A DNA stretch of 64,000 nt from Deltaproteobacteria bacterium (GCA_017302715.1 JAFLCD010000002.1:69882-133881); one strand, 5' to 3'. Positions 33,927 to 42,598 are shown, counted from the stretch's first letter. Translations and numbers: made by a program. Notes: generated by a model not told the origin, from the letters alone.

Positions 33927-33964
33927 GGGGTCGGGTCAACAAGGCTCCTTGTTGACCCGACCCC
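33927..33964. repeat. Perfect 18-bp palindrome (GGGGTC family)
   Basis: GGGGTCGGGTCAACAAGG (33927-33944) and CCTTGTTGACCCGACCCC (33947-33964) are perfect complements with a 2-base centre. It begins 24 bases before the divergent glycosyltransferase start and 24 bases before the NHL-protein start. Its 12-base outer arm recurs at 22931. It resembles REP-type elements, or might be a divergent operator. Confidence 0.85.
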
Positions 33965-33987
33965 CATTTAACTTTCATAATACGTCT

Positions 33988-34962
33988 ATGCAAATTGGTG
34001 TTGCTTCTGGATTTAAGGGCCCGCTGGCGATTCATATCGCTAACGACAAAATTTATATTAGTGAGTGGAGCCAGCATCAGATTGCCATTTGTGATCTTAG
34101 TTTTAAATTTTTAAAGAGCTTTCCTGATCAAAAACTGAAAACTCCACACGGGATTTCGAGTGATTCCGAAGATCGCATCTATGTCACCGAATACGATGGC
34201 AGGGCTATTCACCAATTTTCATCGGACGGAAAACTAATAAAAACTCTCATCACCGCAGAAGCTTTGACTGCGCCATGGCTACTTTCTGGCCCCGTAAAAA
34301 CAGTCGTCGATAAAGAAGGTAATCTCTTGCTCATCGATTTCAATTCTGATTCTCTTCAGAAATTTTCAAAAGATGGAAAATTTCTTGGATGGATCGGTGC
34401 TCACTCACCAGATCGAGTGACCTCAGGATGGTCTCAAGATATTTCAAAAAGGCCGAGTCGTGGATTTATTCCTGGAGCTTTTGATCATCCAAATGCACTT
34501 TGTTTAGATAAGAACGAAAATATCTATGTAGCTGATACTGAAAATAATCGGATTCAAAAGTTTTCGAAGGATGGAAAATTTCTCGGATGGATCGGATCAA
34601 AAAGAGATCAGGGGCATGGTGCCTTTACATCTCGATTTGAAATGACAGGTGAAGCTCAGTCTAGTTTGTTTCCACGCGGATTTTTTTCTCCTATTTGTTT
34701 AGACGTTGAGGCTGATTCATTGATTGTAGGGGAGTTTGGTCATCCACGAATTCAAAAATTTTCTTTAGAAGGAGAATTTCAAGGATGGTTAGGTGGGATT
34801 TCCTGGGATCAATCTGCTGAAAATTGGAAGATGGATGGATTGTCAGCGCCTGGAAATCACAAAGGAATGTTCTTTCATCTTTATGACTTAAGAATTCGAG
34901 GCTCGAAGATTTTTGTAGCCGATACTTATAATTCTCGGGTGCAAGTTTTTGATTTTAGTTAA
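33988..34962 (+). CDS. NHL-repeat beta-propeller protein
   Basis: A 324-residue protein of NHL repeats. Examples are FDHPNALCLDKNENIYVADT followed by NRIQKFSKDGKFLGWIG, repeated with variants (SDSLQKFSKDGKFLGWIG, HPRIQKFSLEGEFQGWLG, NSRVQVFDFS). Six to seven blades are expected. No signal peptide is seen from ATG 33988; the start was placed here because an upstream in-frame region overlaps the palindrome. Binding partner unknown. Its end overlaps the convergent GT2-TPR gene by 8 bases. Its position between two glycosyltransferases suggests a scaffold or sugar-binding role, which is only inference. Confidence 0.85.
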   Translation: MQIGVASGFKGPLAIHIANDKIYISEWSQHQIAICDLSFKFLKSFPDQKLKTPHGISSDSEDRIYVTEYDGRAIHQFSSDGKLIKTLITAEALTAPWLLSGPVKTVVDKEGNLLLIDFNSDSLQKFSKDGKFLGWIGAHSPDRVTSGWSQDISKRPSRGFIPGAFDHPNALCLDKNENIYVADTENNRIQKFSKDGKFLGWIGSKRDQGHGAFTSRFEMTGEAQSSLFPRGFFSPICLDVEADSLIVGEFGHPRIQKFSLEGEFQGWLGGISWDQSAENWKMDGLSAPGNHKGMFFHLYDLRIRGSKIFVADTYNSRVQVFDFS

Positions 34963-36460
34963 CCAATTGTTTCGAAATTTGGACCAAAGCTTGTTTGATA
35001 AACTCATCTTGAGGTTGAGATTTCAAAGCTGTTTCTAAATGTCGGCGAGCCGGTCCCCAAGCTTGACCTTCAAAAAAGAGAATTCCGCAATTGAGATTAG
35101 CTGTAAAATTTCCGGGATCTTTTTTCAAGACATCATTGGCAGCTTCGAGTGCATCGTCAAATTTCTTTTGAAACAAAAGCGCTGTAGTTAAATGAGCCTT
35201 GGCATAGGCATCTTCAGGACTTTTATTTAAAAATCTTCGAATAAAATTTTCGGCAAGGGCGTAGTGTTCCACTCGAAGAGCCGTTTCAAATCCTAAGCGT
35301 AGTAAACTTGAATCTTCAGGGCTTCGCGCCAGTCCTGCTTGAATGACTTCGAGCGCTCGCTGCCAATTTTGGCCGTGCAAAAGTTGAAAAGTAAAATCTA
35401 CCCAACAATCAAAGGCGGAAGAGAAGTTTGTAAATGCATTTTCAAAATAAGAAAGCGACTTCTCAGATCTTTTTAAAATCGCAGCGCAAAGAGCTGCATT
35501 TTTTAAAGTTAAATAATGAGGAGGGAAGTCTTCAATAAGCTTATCAAAAAGCTTCATCGCGTTTTCATTTTGACCACGCTTCATCCAAATCACTCCTAAG
35601 CGAGTCGCAGATTCAGTGTGATTGGCATCGATCGATAAACATTCCATTACAAATTTTTCTGCCTGATCGAGATTTTCAAGTTTAAGGTATGCAGCAGCCA
35701 TATGGTTTAAAACACGAACTTCTTTAGGTTGAAGTTCATTGGCACGTTCAAAAAGTTTAATCGCTTGCTCGGTTCTTCCGCCGGTTAAATATTCAACGCC
35801 TAATTCAAAGTGTGCGTACCAATCATTTGAGTTCATTTTTAATTTTTCCTCTCCTAATTTACTATAAAGCTCTCTCTTGTTTTTGACGGCAGCGACTTCG
35901 GGTAAATACCCATAGTGATGAATAGGAATATCGCTTGCTATTAAATTGTGTTTTACAGAATCCAAAATACTTTCATGAACAATTCCAGTGAATTTCACAT
36001 GAGGTAAGTTTTTAAAAAGTTGAACGCGAGAATGCTCGACATACCCCGGGTAGTCGCGCTCTTCTTGAGGATATTCGCCTTTGCAATTTTGAAAGCCAAT
36101 CGTCTTTGTGCTTCTTACATAATTTCTGCAGTTAAAAGCATAAGCTGCAGCTTGTGGATCTTTTGTAAGTCGCTTGAAATTTTTTAAATCTCTTTCTGAA
36201 ATTCTTTCATCGGGATCGATGACTAAAATCCAGTCTTTCGTAGCTTGTTCCAGACTAAAATTTCTGGCTTTAGAAAAATCATTCATCCATTTAAAAGAAA
36301 ATACTTTTGCGCCAGATGCATTTGCGATTTCTATCGTTCGATCGGTTGATCCAGTGTCTACGACAATGATTTCGTCCGCGATAGATTGAAGATGGAGTAG
36401 GCATTCGCCAATCCAAGCTTCTTCATTCTTTGCAATCATGCAGACGCTGAGTGTAGACAT
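34955..36460 (-). CDS. Family 2 glycosyltransferase with TPR repeats
   Basis: A 501-residue protein. The GT2 domain is near residues 1-210: LSVCMIAKNEEAWIGECL, EIIVVDTGSTDRT, FSKARNFSLEQATKDW and ILVIDPDERIS (metal site in DPDE form). The C-terminal 290 residues are TPR repeats (EQAIKLFERANELQPKEVRV, LDQAEKFVMECLSIDANH, FDDALEAANDVLKKDPGN). It is a homologue of the gene at 32614 with more repeats. It is 11 bases downstream of the lipoprotein gene at 36472 and likely cotranscribed with it. Confidence 0.9.
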   Translation of the reverse strand: MSTLSVCMIAKNEEAWIGECLLHLQSIADEIIVVDTGSTDRTIEIANASGAKVFSFKWMNDFSKARNFSLEQATKDWILVIDPDERISERDLKNFKRLTKDPQAAAYAFNCRNYVRSTKTIGFQNCKGEYPQEERDYPGYVEHSRVQLFKNLPHVKFTGIVHESILDSVKHNLIASDIPIHHYGYLPEVAAVKNKRELYSKLGEEKLKMNSNDWYAHFELGVEYLTGGRTEQAIKLFERANELQPKEVRVLNHMAAAYLKLENLDQAEKFVMECLSIDANHTESATRLGVIWMKRGQNENAMKLFDKLIEDFPPHYLTLKNAALCAAILKRSEKSLSYFENAFTNFSSAFDCWVDFTFQLLHGQNWQRALEVIQAGLARSPEDSSLLRLGFETALRVEHYALAENFIRRFLNKSPEDAYAKAHLTTALLFQKKFDDALEAANDVLKKDPGNFTANLNCGILFFEGQAWGPARRHLETALKSQPQDEFIKQALVQISKQLVN

Positions 36461-36471
36461 CTTCCTCCATC

Positions 36472-37731
36472 TTACCGTTCGTCGGATGATTCACCAAGGC
36501 AGGAATCGTTGTCTGCATCGTCGAAATCTCGCAGGTCACTTTTTTCAAATTCGCGATTTATCGAAATGATTTTGACGCCGCCTGATCCGGTAGCCACATA
36601 CATCATCTTGCCTTGCGCATAGACGTGATTGGTTGACGCATTGTAATCAAATGACATTTTTCCGATTAACTTTGTTTCAACTGGCTCACATTTTTCAGTA
36701 TTGGGTTTTCGTTTTGCCGTATAAACGAAAAGTCCTGATGCACCGTAAGAGGCAACGATAAGACCGCTCGATGCGGCAACTGAATTTACAACGGATTCTA
36801 TACTCAGCCGAGAGAGTTCCTGCAGAAGTGATTCTGTCGCCATGACTTCCTTTGTTCTGTTGCAAACTAAACTGAATCCCGATTCACCCATCGAAACAAG
36901 GGTATAAAGTTCGCTCGCAAGAATGGTGGATTTAGATTGAGCATAACTTGAGCCAAGCAAAGTGTAATACTTGAGCTCATGTAAATTGAAGTCTTCCCAA
37001 TTGATCATGAAAGATTGAACGGTCGTTGGTTGTCCTGAAACAACATAAGCTGTATCGCTGCATCTATCGACGGCAACATCTCGAGCGTCGTAAATATCTC
37101 GTTGTGCGTGAGTAGCAAAAGTCAGCGCATTTAAAACGATCAACCCCGTTTTATCTCCTACAGTAACAAATAATTTTTTATTTTTTACACTGATTCCATT
37201 TCCCGCAAAGCCAGATAGAGAGAGCTCCACCCCATTTTTCGTCAGAAGATGATTATCTAAAAATATTTTCTTAACATAAGCGCCTTCTTTATTTGGTACT
37301 GAGCTTGCGCCAGTGAGGTAAACGGCGTCTGGACCAACATCAATTGCATTTACATCGTGATCTTTGAAGAAAACTTCAGAGGCTAAAACGGGCTTCTTGG
37401 GTTCGGTAATATCAAAAACTTGAATGCCACCCATTTGCTGTTCGCCCTGTCGATTATAAGAAACATACATCCAATTTTCTCTTACAACGATATCGGTCGC
37501 TTGCAGTTGAACTCCATTTAATTTGGGAGCAACAATTTCTGATTGTAAATAGAGTTTAAAATCTGTTGCCATCTGTTCGCCTGTAGCGAGATTGAGAACG
37601 GGAATCGCTTCTTCAGCTGACACTGAGGGGTGATCTTCACGCACTGATTTTGTTTCTGATGCACAGCTAGAAATGAAAAGCGAAGCCAAAGCCAATGATA
37701 AGAGACCCAGCCATCCTTGTGTGTCCTTCAT
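36472..37731 (-). CDS. LVIVD/beta-propeller lipoprotein
   Basis: A 419-residue lipoprotein. The signal peptide ends in lipobox ISSC (Cys about 23). The rest has repeated strand patterns of the LVIVD type: GGIQVFDITEPKKPVLASEV and later GLIVLNALTFATHAQRD and GGVKIISINREFEKSDLRDF. These form a propeller in surface proteins. The C-terminal end is acidic (DDADNDSC). It is the first gene of a minus-strand pair with the GT2-TPR gene. Function unknown. Confidence 0.8.
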   Translation of the reverse strand: MKDTQGWLGLLSLALASLFISSCASETKSVREDHPSVSAEEAIPVLNLATGEQMATDFKLYLQSEIVAPKLNGVQLQATDIVVRENWMYVSYNRQGEQQMGGIQVFDITEPKKPVLASEVFFKDHDVNAIDVGPDAVYLTGASSVPNKEGAYVKKIFLDNHLLTKNGVELSLSGFAGNGISVKNKKLFVTVGDKTGLIVLNALTFATHAQRDIYDARDVAVDRCSDTAYVVSGQPTTVQSFMINWEDFNLHELKYYTLLGSSYAQSKSTILASELYTLVSMGESGFSLVCNRTKEVMATESLLQELSRLSIESVVNSVAASSGLIVASYGASGLFVYTAKRKPNTEKCEPVETKLIGKMSFDYNASTNHVYAQGKMMYVATGSGGVKIISINREFEKSDLRDFDDADNDSCLGESSDER

Positions 37732-37757
37732 AAAATTAGATTAACATTGCCGTATCT

Positions 37758-37846
37758 ATGACGCGGTGAGCCTAAGATATTTATTTTGCTCGCTGCGTCA
37801 TCTAGCTTCTTTTTAAGTGATTCTGTCTGACGCAAGCGAAGTCAGA
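37758..37846. repeat. Inverted repeats with TGACGC half-sites in a divergent promoter
   Basis: ATGACGC (37758-37764) faces GCGTCAT (37795-37801), with inner GAGC / GCTC also complementary. A second small repeat TCTGAC (37826-37831) / GTCAGA (37841-37846) follows. These sit between the divergent lipoprotein gene and the YaiO-like gene. They may be operators. Confidence 0.4.
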
Positions 37847-37863
37847 GATAATGAAATGACTGA

Positions 37864-38625
37864 ATGAAAAATTTATCGATTTGCCTCATGACGTTGGGGG
37901 CTGTGTGTCAAACGTCTTCATTACTCGCATCTTCCGATTTTAAAACTTTAGAATCAGGTGCTGAATATCGTTTTGTTGAAGGTAAGAACGATCAGTACGG
38001 GCATGAAGTTGATTTCCACTTTGACTACCGTTATCACAAAAAGAATTCGTTCGGAGGTCTCTTCTCTCGTCTAAGCCGTACTTATGAGGGCGCTCCCACT
38101 TTGACTGACTTCGTATGGGGAGTTCAGCAAAGCTTTCATTTGTCAGATTCTATCTATTTAGAATCTTCCGCAACTTATGTGAAAGAGCCAAAATTTTCAG
38201 AGAAGTGGTCGGCACAGGCGGCGCCTCATTTTATTTTCTCTGACGGATCCGACGTATCTATCTCTGTTAAGCTGCGACACTATTTTAGTGAAAATACGAC
38301 GGCCGTTCGTGTCTCTTGGAATAAAGAAGTTTTGGATCGATTAATTATAGGAGCTTCTGCCGACTCTGTAGTTCGACCCGTTTTTGTCATTTCTGGCTCG
38401 GGATTTATCGATTGGACTCATTTTGAAAAAATTTCAAATCGATTCGCTATTGCGGGTGGAAAAACTTATGAAGGAGATCGTCTAAGAGATAAATTTTTTC
38501 AAATCAGTAATCGCGTGGGATGGCGGTTCATCCAAAGCGCTATGATTTATATCGACGGAAGTCTTTATCGAGGCGATAGGCGCGATGAAAATAAAATAGG
38601 AACGGGGTTTGAATGTTATTTCTAG
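37864..38625 (+). CDS. YaiO-like outer-membrane beta-barrel protein
   Basis: A 253-residue outer-membrane barrel. The signal peptide is about residues 1-22 (ending LLAS). The mature part has alternating amphipathic strands with aromatic ends (FHFDYRYHKKNS, VDFHFD; SIYLESSATYVKEPKF; WSAQAAPHFIFSDG) and ends with FECYF, an aromatic terminal residue as needed for BAM insertion. The pattern fits the YaiO family, known as a barrel near exopolysaccharide or phage-receptor loci. The stop overlaps the HEAT gene by 13 bases, so the genes are linked. It may be the polymer exit channel. Confidence 0.78.
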   Translation: MKNLSICLMTLGAVCQTSSLLASSDFKTLESGAEYRFVEGKNDQYGHEVDFHFDYRYHKKNSFGGLFSRLSRTYEGAPTLTDFVWGVQQSFHLSDSIYLESSATYVKEPKFSEKWSAQAAPHFIFSDGSDVSISVKLRHYFSENTTAVRVSWNKEVLDRLIIGASADSVVRPVFVISGSGFIDWTHFEKISNRFAIAGGKTYEGDRLRDKFFQISNRVGWRFIQSAMIYIDGSLYRGDRRDENKIGTGFECYF

Positions 38626-39614
38626 GCCCCGATCGCCTTTTACAATTTTTAGGCATTGGAATTCACACTCCTTTGGCTCGAGCTGTAGCGATTTTATTGA
38701 TTGTTAAAATGAGTCTTATTTTATGCCTTCTTTTTTATGTTTGCTTTAAGCGTTTGAAGCGGCAATGGCAGAGAAGAAATAATGAAGGACGTGCTGATGC
38801 TTTTCGGCAGGCGATCGTGGATTATCTTTTTACGGATCCTGAGCGAAATGCTTTTCTTCCTCAATTTAAAAAGAAAGATCGATATTTTTTTAGACGGATT
38901 TTGCTCGATCAACTTGAAAATATCGAAAGTGCTGAGCGGAGCTATCTCGTAAAACTGTATTCGCATTTTCAGTTTCTTTATGAAGATCTACGCGAGCTGA
39001 AATCTTTTTTTTGGTGGAACAGACTCGCGGCTGTGATTCGCTTAGAGATCGTACGAACTCAGGATGCAGTCCCTATGCTCTCTCGGCTTATCGATGATAA
39101 AAATGATTTAGTAGCCATTGCTTCTATGCGCGCTTTAAGCACTCTTGACTATCCAGATAAGATTTCAAAAATTTTGTATTCGCTGAGTCGTCGAGCTCCA
39201 GAGCGCCATGATATTTTTGTAGAAATTTTGACCAATATTGGGCGTGGGCAGTCTGAGAAAATTATCGATTACCTGAATGAGTGTTTTGATCCTTCGATTG
39301 CTGCCATTTGTGTTTCTGTTTTAGGGGCGTTAAAAGCTAAAGAAGCTCTTCCGCTTTGTGTAGGTCTTCTGACCAGTTCTAGCGACGATGTCGCTGCCGA
39401 ATCTGCAAAGGCCCTTGGCAAAATTGGAGATCCTCAAGCTATATTATTTTTACGAAAAGAAATTCATCACGAGTCAGCCAAAGTAAGAGCAGAGGTTGTT
39501 ATTTCTCTATTGAGTTTAGGCGATAGTGATTTTGAATTATCATTAGGCGCTGTACAAAAGGATCCTTCAGTCATTGTAAGGCGCGCACTATTTGATGCGT
39601 CTCAGGAAAAATAA
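38613..39614 (+). CDS. Membrane-anchored HEAT-repeat protein
   Basis: A 333-residue protein. One transmembrane helix is near residues 23-43 (VAILLIVKMSLILCLLFYVC), followed by a basic stretch. The C-terminal 170 residues contain HEAT-type repeats: AVPMLSRLIDDKNDLVAIAS, ALPLCVGLLTSSSDDVAAES and AILFLRKEIHHESAKVRAEV. HEAT proteins are scaffolds; this one would link the glycosyltransferase to other proteins. It overlaps the upstream barrel gene by 13 bases and ends one base before the next start. Confidence 0.85.
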   Translation: MLFLGPDRLLQFLGIGIHTPLARAVAILLIVKMSLILCLLFYVCFKRLKRQWQRRNNEGRADAFRQAIVDYLFTDPERNAFLPQFKKKDRYFFRRILLDQLENIESAERSYLVKLYSHFQFLYEDLRELKSFFWWNRLAAVIRLEIVRTQDAVPMLSRLIDDKNDLVAIASMRALSTLDYPDKISKILYSLSRRAPERHDIFVEILTNIGRGQSEKIIDYLNECFDPSIAAICVSVLGALKAKEALPLCVGLLTSSSDDVAAESAKALGKIGDPQAILFLRKEIHHESAKVRAEVVISLLSLGDSDFELSLGAVQKDPSVIVRRALFDASQEK

Positions 39615-39615
39615 A

Positions 39616-41034
39616 ATGGAGATATCTTCGATAGATTTATCTCAAATCTTTCAAGTGATGACGACATTGTTGACGGCTTATTTTTTATTCGCAAATTTTA
39701 TTTTTCTTTTGCTTCTTGTGGGGGCATTTTTTTCAATTCGAAAATTTATTCGTGCACGTCCGATGGTTGAAAGTCTTTGGAAAAGATTTTCAAGACTTGG
39801 GCCCCCCGTTTCGATTGTTGCACCTGCATTCAATGAAGAAAGCTCTATTGTTGAATCTCTTTATTCTTTTTTGACTCTTAAATATCCACGACTCGAAGTC
39901 ATCTTAGTGAATGATGGATCTACCGATTCTACATTTAAGAAAGTTTTCGATGCGTTTAAGCTAGAGCCCACTCATCTTTTTTATAATGATCAGCTTTCAA
40001 AAACAGAGATCTTAGGAACTTACTCTTCGCCTCTTTATCCTAATTTGTTTGTTATCGACAAAAAGCGTGGTGGAAAAGCTGATTCAATCAATGTTGGGAT
40101 TGGATTTAGTCGATATGATTTTTTCTGCTCGGTGGATTCAGATTCTATTTTAGATCGAGATGCTCTTTTAAAAGTAGTTTTGCCTCTTATCGAAAAACCT
40201 GAGACAACGGTGGCGTCGGGAGGAACTGTCAGACCCGTAAATGGGTCAATCGTTCAAGCAGGAAGAGTTTTTGAAACGAGACTTTCAAAAAATCCTCTTG
40301 TTCTCATTCAAATCGTTGAATATTTACGTGCATTTCTTTTCGGTAGAGTGGGGTGGAATCTCTACAACGGAACGATGATCATTTCGGGTGCTTTTGGAGT
40401 TTTTAAAAAAGAAGCGGTGATGGAAGTCGGCGGTTATCGTGAAGGTTCTCTGGGCGAAGACATGGAACTCATTATGCGACTTCGACAAAATGCAGTTGAT
40501 CATGATCGTGAAGTTTCTATCGCATTTATTTCGGATCCCGTTTGTTGGACCGAAGTTCCCTCTACTTTTAAAACTTTAGCGAAGCAGCGCGATCGATGGC
40601 AAAGAGGTCTGGCAGAAGTTCTGTTTCGTTATAAAAATATTCTTTTTAATCCGCGTTTCGGAACCGTTGGTCTTTTGGCTTATCCCTATTTCTTTTTTGT
40701 GGAGCTCTTTGGTCCATGGCTCGAGCTCTTTTCTTATATTTTTATAGGCTTAGGTTATTGGATGGGATGGATTCAACTCGAACTTGTTTTTCTTTTTCTT
40801 CTGGTGGATTGGTTTTTTGGAATTTTGATGTCTTTTGGCGCTGTGCTCATTGAAGAGAGCGCTTATTATAAGTATCCAAAGGTGAGAGATCTTCTTGTTC
40901 TGCTGATTTTTTCTTTCTTTGAGCAGATAGGATTTCGACAACTCAATTCATTCTGGAGACTTCGGGGCACCATTCGATATCTTCGTGGAGTAAAACATTG
41001 GGGACGAATGGAACGTATGGGATTTCAAGAGTAG
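39616..41034 (+). CDS. Processive family 2 glycosyltransferase (PgaC/BcsA-like)
   Basis: A 472-residue integral membrane enzyme. One helix lies at about residues 15-40; the catalytic part carries IVAPAFNEES, VNDGSTDST, SVDSDS (DxD), GEDMELIMRLRQ and QRDRWQRGL (the QxxRW motif of processive synthases). Three or four helices follow near the C-terminus (PYFFFVELFGPWLELFSYIF; LELVFLFLLVDWFFGILM). Such enzymes make and extrude beta-linked polysaccharides such as poly-GlcNAc or hyaluronan. ATG at 39616 has AGGAA upstream. It follows the HEAT gene directly. The polymer is unknown. Confidence 0.9.
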   Translation: MEISSIDLSQIFQVMTTLLTAYFLFANFIFLLLLVGAFFSIRKFIRARPMVESLWKRFSRLGPPVSIVAPAFNEESSIVESLYSFLTLKYPRLEVILVNDGSTDSTFKKVFDAFKLEPTHLFYNDQLSKTEILGTYSSPLYPNLFVIDKKRGGKADSINVGIGFSRYDFFCSVDSDSILDRDALLKVVLPLIEKPETTVASGGTVRPVNGSIVQAGRVFETRLSKNPLVLIQIVEYLRAFLFGRVGWNLYNGTMIISGAFGVFKKEAVMEVGGYREGSLGEDMELIMRLRQNAVDHDREVSIAFISDPVCWTEVPSTFKTLAKQRDRWQRGLAEVLFRYKNILFNPRFGTVGLLAYPYFFFVELFGPWLELFSYIFIGLGYWMGWIQLELVFLFLLVDWFFGILMSFGAVLIEESAYYKYPKVRDLLVLLIFSFFEQIGFRQLNSFWRLRGTIRYLRGVKHWGRMERMGFQE

Positions 41035-41043
41035 CGACAAAAA

Positions 41044-41075
41044 GTCGTGAGCGACTGTAAAATGTCACTCACGTC
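41044..41075. repeat. Imperfect hairpin after the glycosyltransferase gene
   Basis: GTCGTGAGCGAC (41044-41055) and GTCACTCACGTC (41064-41075) pair in 10 of 12 positions over an 8-base loop. No T-run follows on the plus strand, so intrinsic termination is doubtful. Confidence 0.35.
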
Positions 41076-41164
41076 GCCCATGATTGTTATTTAATTGGAA
41101 CATCTCTTTTGGCGCATCCGGCATAAGCACTTAAATTTCTTAGCAATTATTGTTCTTTCTCACC

Positions 41165-41180
41165 TGGTACGCCTTATGCA
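41165..41180 (+). promoter_or_regulatory. Sigma54-type (-24/-12) promoter
   Basis: TGGTACGCCTTATGCA: GG at 41166-41167 and GC at 41178-41179 are 10 bases apart. The -24 part differs from TGGCACG by one base and the -12 part reads ATGCA. It is 45 bases before the ATG of the HD-GYP gene, leaving room for a leader with a GAGG site. Confidence 0.65.
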
Positions 41181-41224
41181 CCACTCAATGGTTTCTGCTT
41201 ATTAATCAATGAGGTTGTGTGGTC

Positions 41225-42598
41225 ATGGGAACAAATTCTCTAGCTTTAGAAAATTCAAAAGGCGCATCTTTTGAATTAGCGAGAATTAAAATTCAAATGG
41301 GCAGTGTCACGCTGATGGGAACCGAAGTTACCCAAAAGGGAATTTTTTGTCTGAGCGCTGTGAATATTTCTCAGCATATTTCTAAATCGGCTTATTTGAA
41401 TTGTACTCCCGATGGTGGAAAATCTATTTCACTTGTCGCAACTATTGTTAATTGCGTTCCAAAAAATCTCTCCTTTTTAGTAGAGCTTCAATTTGACGAA
41501 GCCGCTTTTTATAAATTCTTAAATTTAAAACCTTTAGCACCTGCAGTTGCGGCGACAAAAACTTCTGCTCGCACAACTCGATCAGGGGGAAGAACTTCGA
41601 TTCTAAAACCTGCGTTAAAAACAGTGGCTGCTGCTCCTAAGTCAGAGGCCCTACCAGTAGATCCGGCCAAACTCGAATATTATAAAGTTCCCATCGATGT
41701 GTTTGCCGTTGGCGAGAAAGTAGAGATGGATGTCTACTTTTACTATCAACGTCAATACGTGCTTTTTAAAAGTAAGAACTCAGTTTGGGCGAGCGCCGAT
41801 GATTTAAAATTGGCGAATACGCAGATCGATACTCTCTATGTGCATCTTCCTTCTTCGGCAGAGCATGATAAATTTTTACATTCTCGATTGAAAATGATTT
41901 TAGAGCGCCCCAATATTTCGCTCGAGCGAAAGGGAAAAGTGCTTTACGAAATCGCCGATCCGATTCTTTCAAAAGTCTTTAAGACCCCGAGTTCAGAGGA
42001 ACTTCTTTCGAGTGCCGGAACTTTTGCCAAATCTTGTATTCAATATTTAAATTCGCAAGGCGGTCTGCGAGAGTTATTGAAACTTTCGAGTGAAAATTTA
42101 ACAGAGCATGCACATGCTCTGCATTGTTCAACGTATGCGATCGCACTCGCCAAGGAGCTCGGGCACAAAGATCAAACTCAACTTTTTCACGTGGCCATGG
42201 GCGGATTGCTGCACGATATCGGAAAAAGCAAAATTGATTCTAAGATTATTGAGAAAACAAAAGAACTGACAGAAGAAGAATGGCTTCTGGTTCGTCAGCA
42301 CCCCAATTTTGGTTACGATATCGTGAAAGATCGCAGCGGAGTTCCTGAATTATCTAAAAAAATTATTTTAGAACATCATGAACGCGTAAACGGAAAAGGC
42401 TATCCAAATGGAAGAAAAACTCTCCATGTGTTTTCAAGAGTGACAGCAATCGTCGACGCATTTAACTCGATCACTTCTGAAAGATCCTTCGCCAAATCTA
42501 AGCCGCCTTTCGTCGCACTGAAATATATGCTTGAGACCATGCGCGAAGAACTCGATAAAACAATCCTCGTTAAATTCATTGATATGCTTTCGAAGTAG
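41225..42598 (+). CDS. HD-GYP domain cyclic-di-GMP phosphodiesterase with N-terminal sensory part
   Basis: A 457-residue protein. The N-terminal third has a PilZ-like beta pattern (SVTLMGTEVTQKGIFCLSAV). A linker rich in Thr/Ala/Pro follows (about residues 115-145), then a second domain. The C-terminal HD-GYP domain holds HDIGKSKID, the RQHPNFGYDIV element, HHERVNGKGYPNG (GYP) and IVDAFNSITSERSF. HD-GYP enzymes degrade cyclic-di-GMP. The ATG at 41225 has GAGG 10 bases upstream; a GTG at 41219 is too close. A sigma54-type promoter lies before it, so it may be part of the motility regulon, opposing cyclic-di-GMP-driven polysaccharide synthesis nearby. Confidence 0.87.
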   Translation: MGTNSLALENSKGASFELARIKIQMGSVTLMGTEVTQKGIFCLSAVNISQHISKSAYLNCTPDGGKSISLVATIVNCVPKNLSFLVELQFDEAAFYKFLNLKPLAPAVAATKTSARTTRSGGRTSILKPALKTVAAAPKSEALPVDPAKLEYYKVPIDVFAVGEKVEMDVYFYYQRQYVLFKSKNSVWASADDLKLANTQIDTLYVHLPSSAEHDKFLHSRLKMILERPNISLERKGKVLYEIADPILSKVFKTPSSEELLSSAGTFAKSCIQYLNSQGGLRELLKLSSENLTEHAHALHCSTYAIALAKELGHKDQTQLFHVAMGGLLHDIGKSKIDSKIIEKTKELTEEEWLLVRQHPNFGYDIVKDRSGVPELSKKIILEHHERVNGKGYPNGRKTLHVFSRVTAIVDAFNSITSERSFAKSKPPFVALKYMLETMREELDKTILVKFIDMLSK

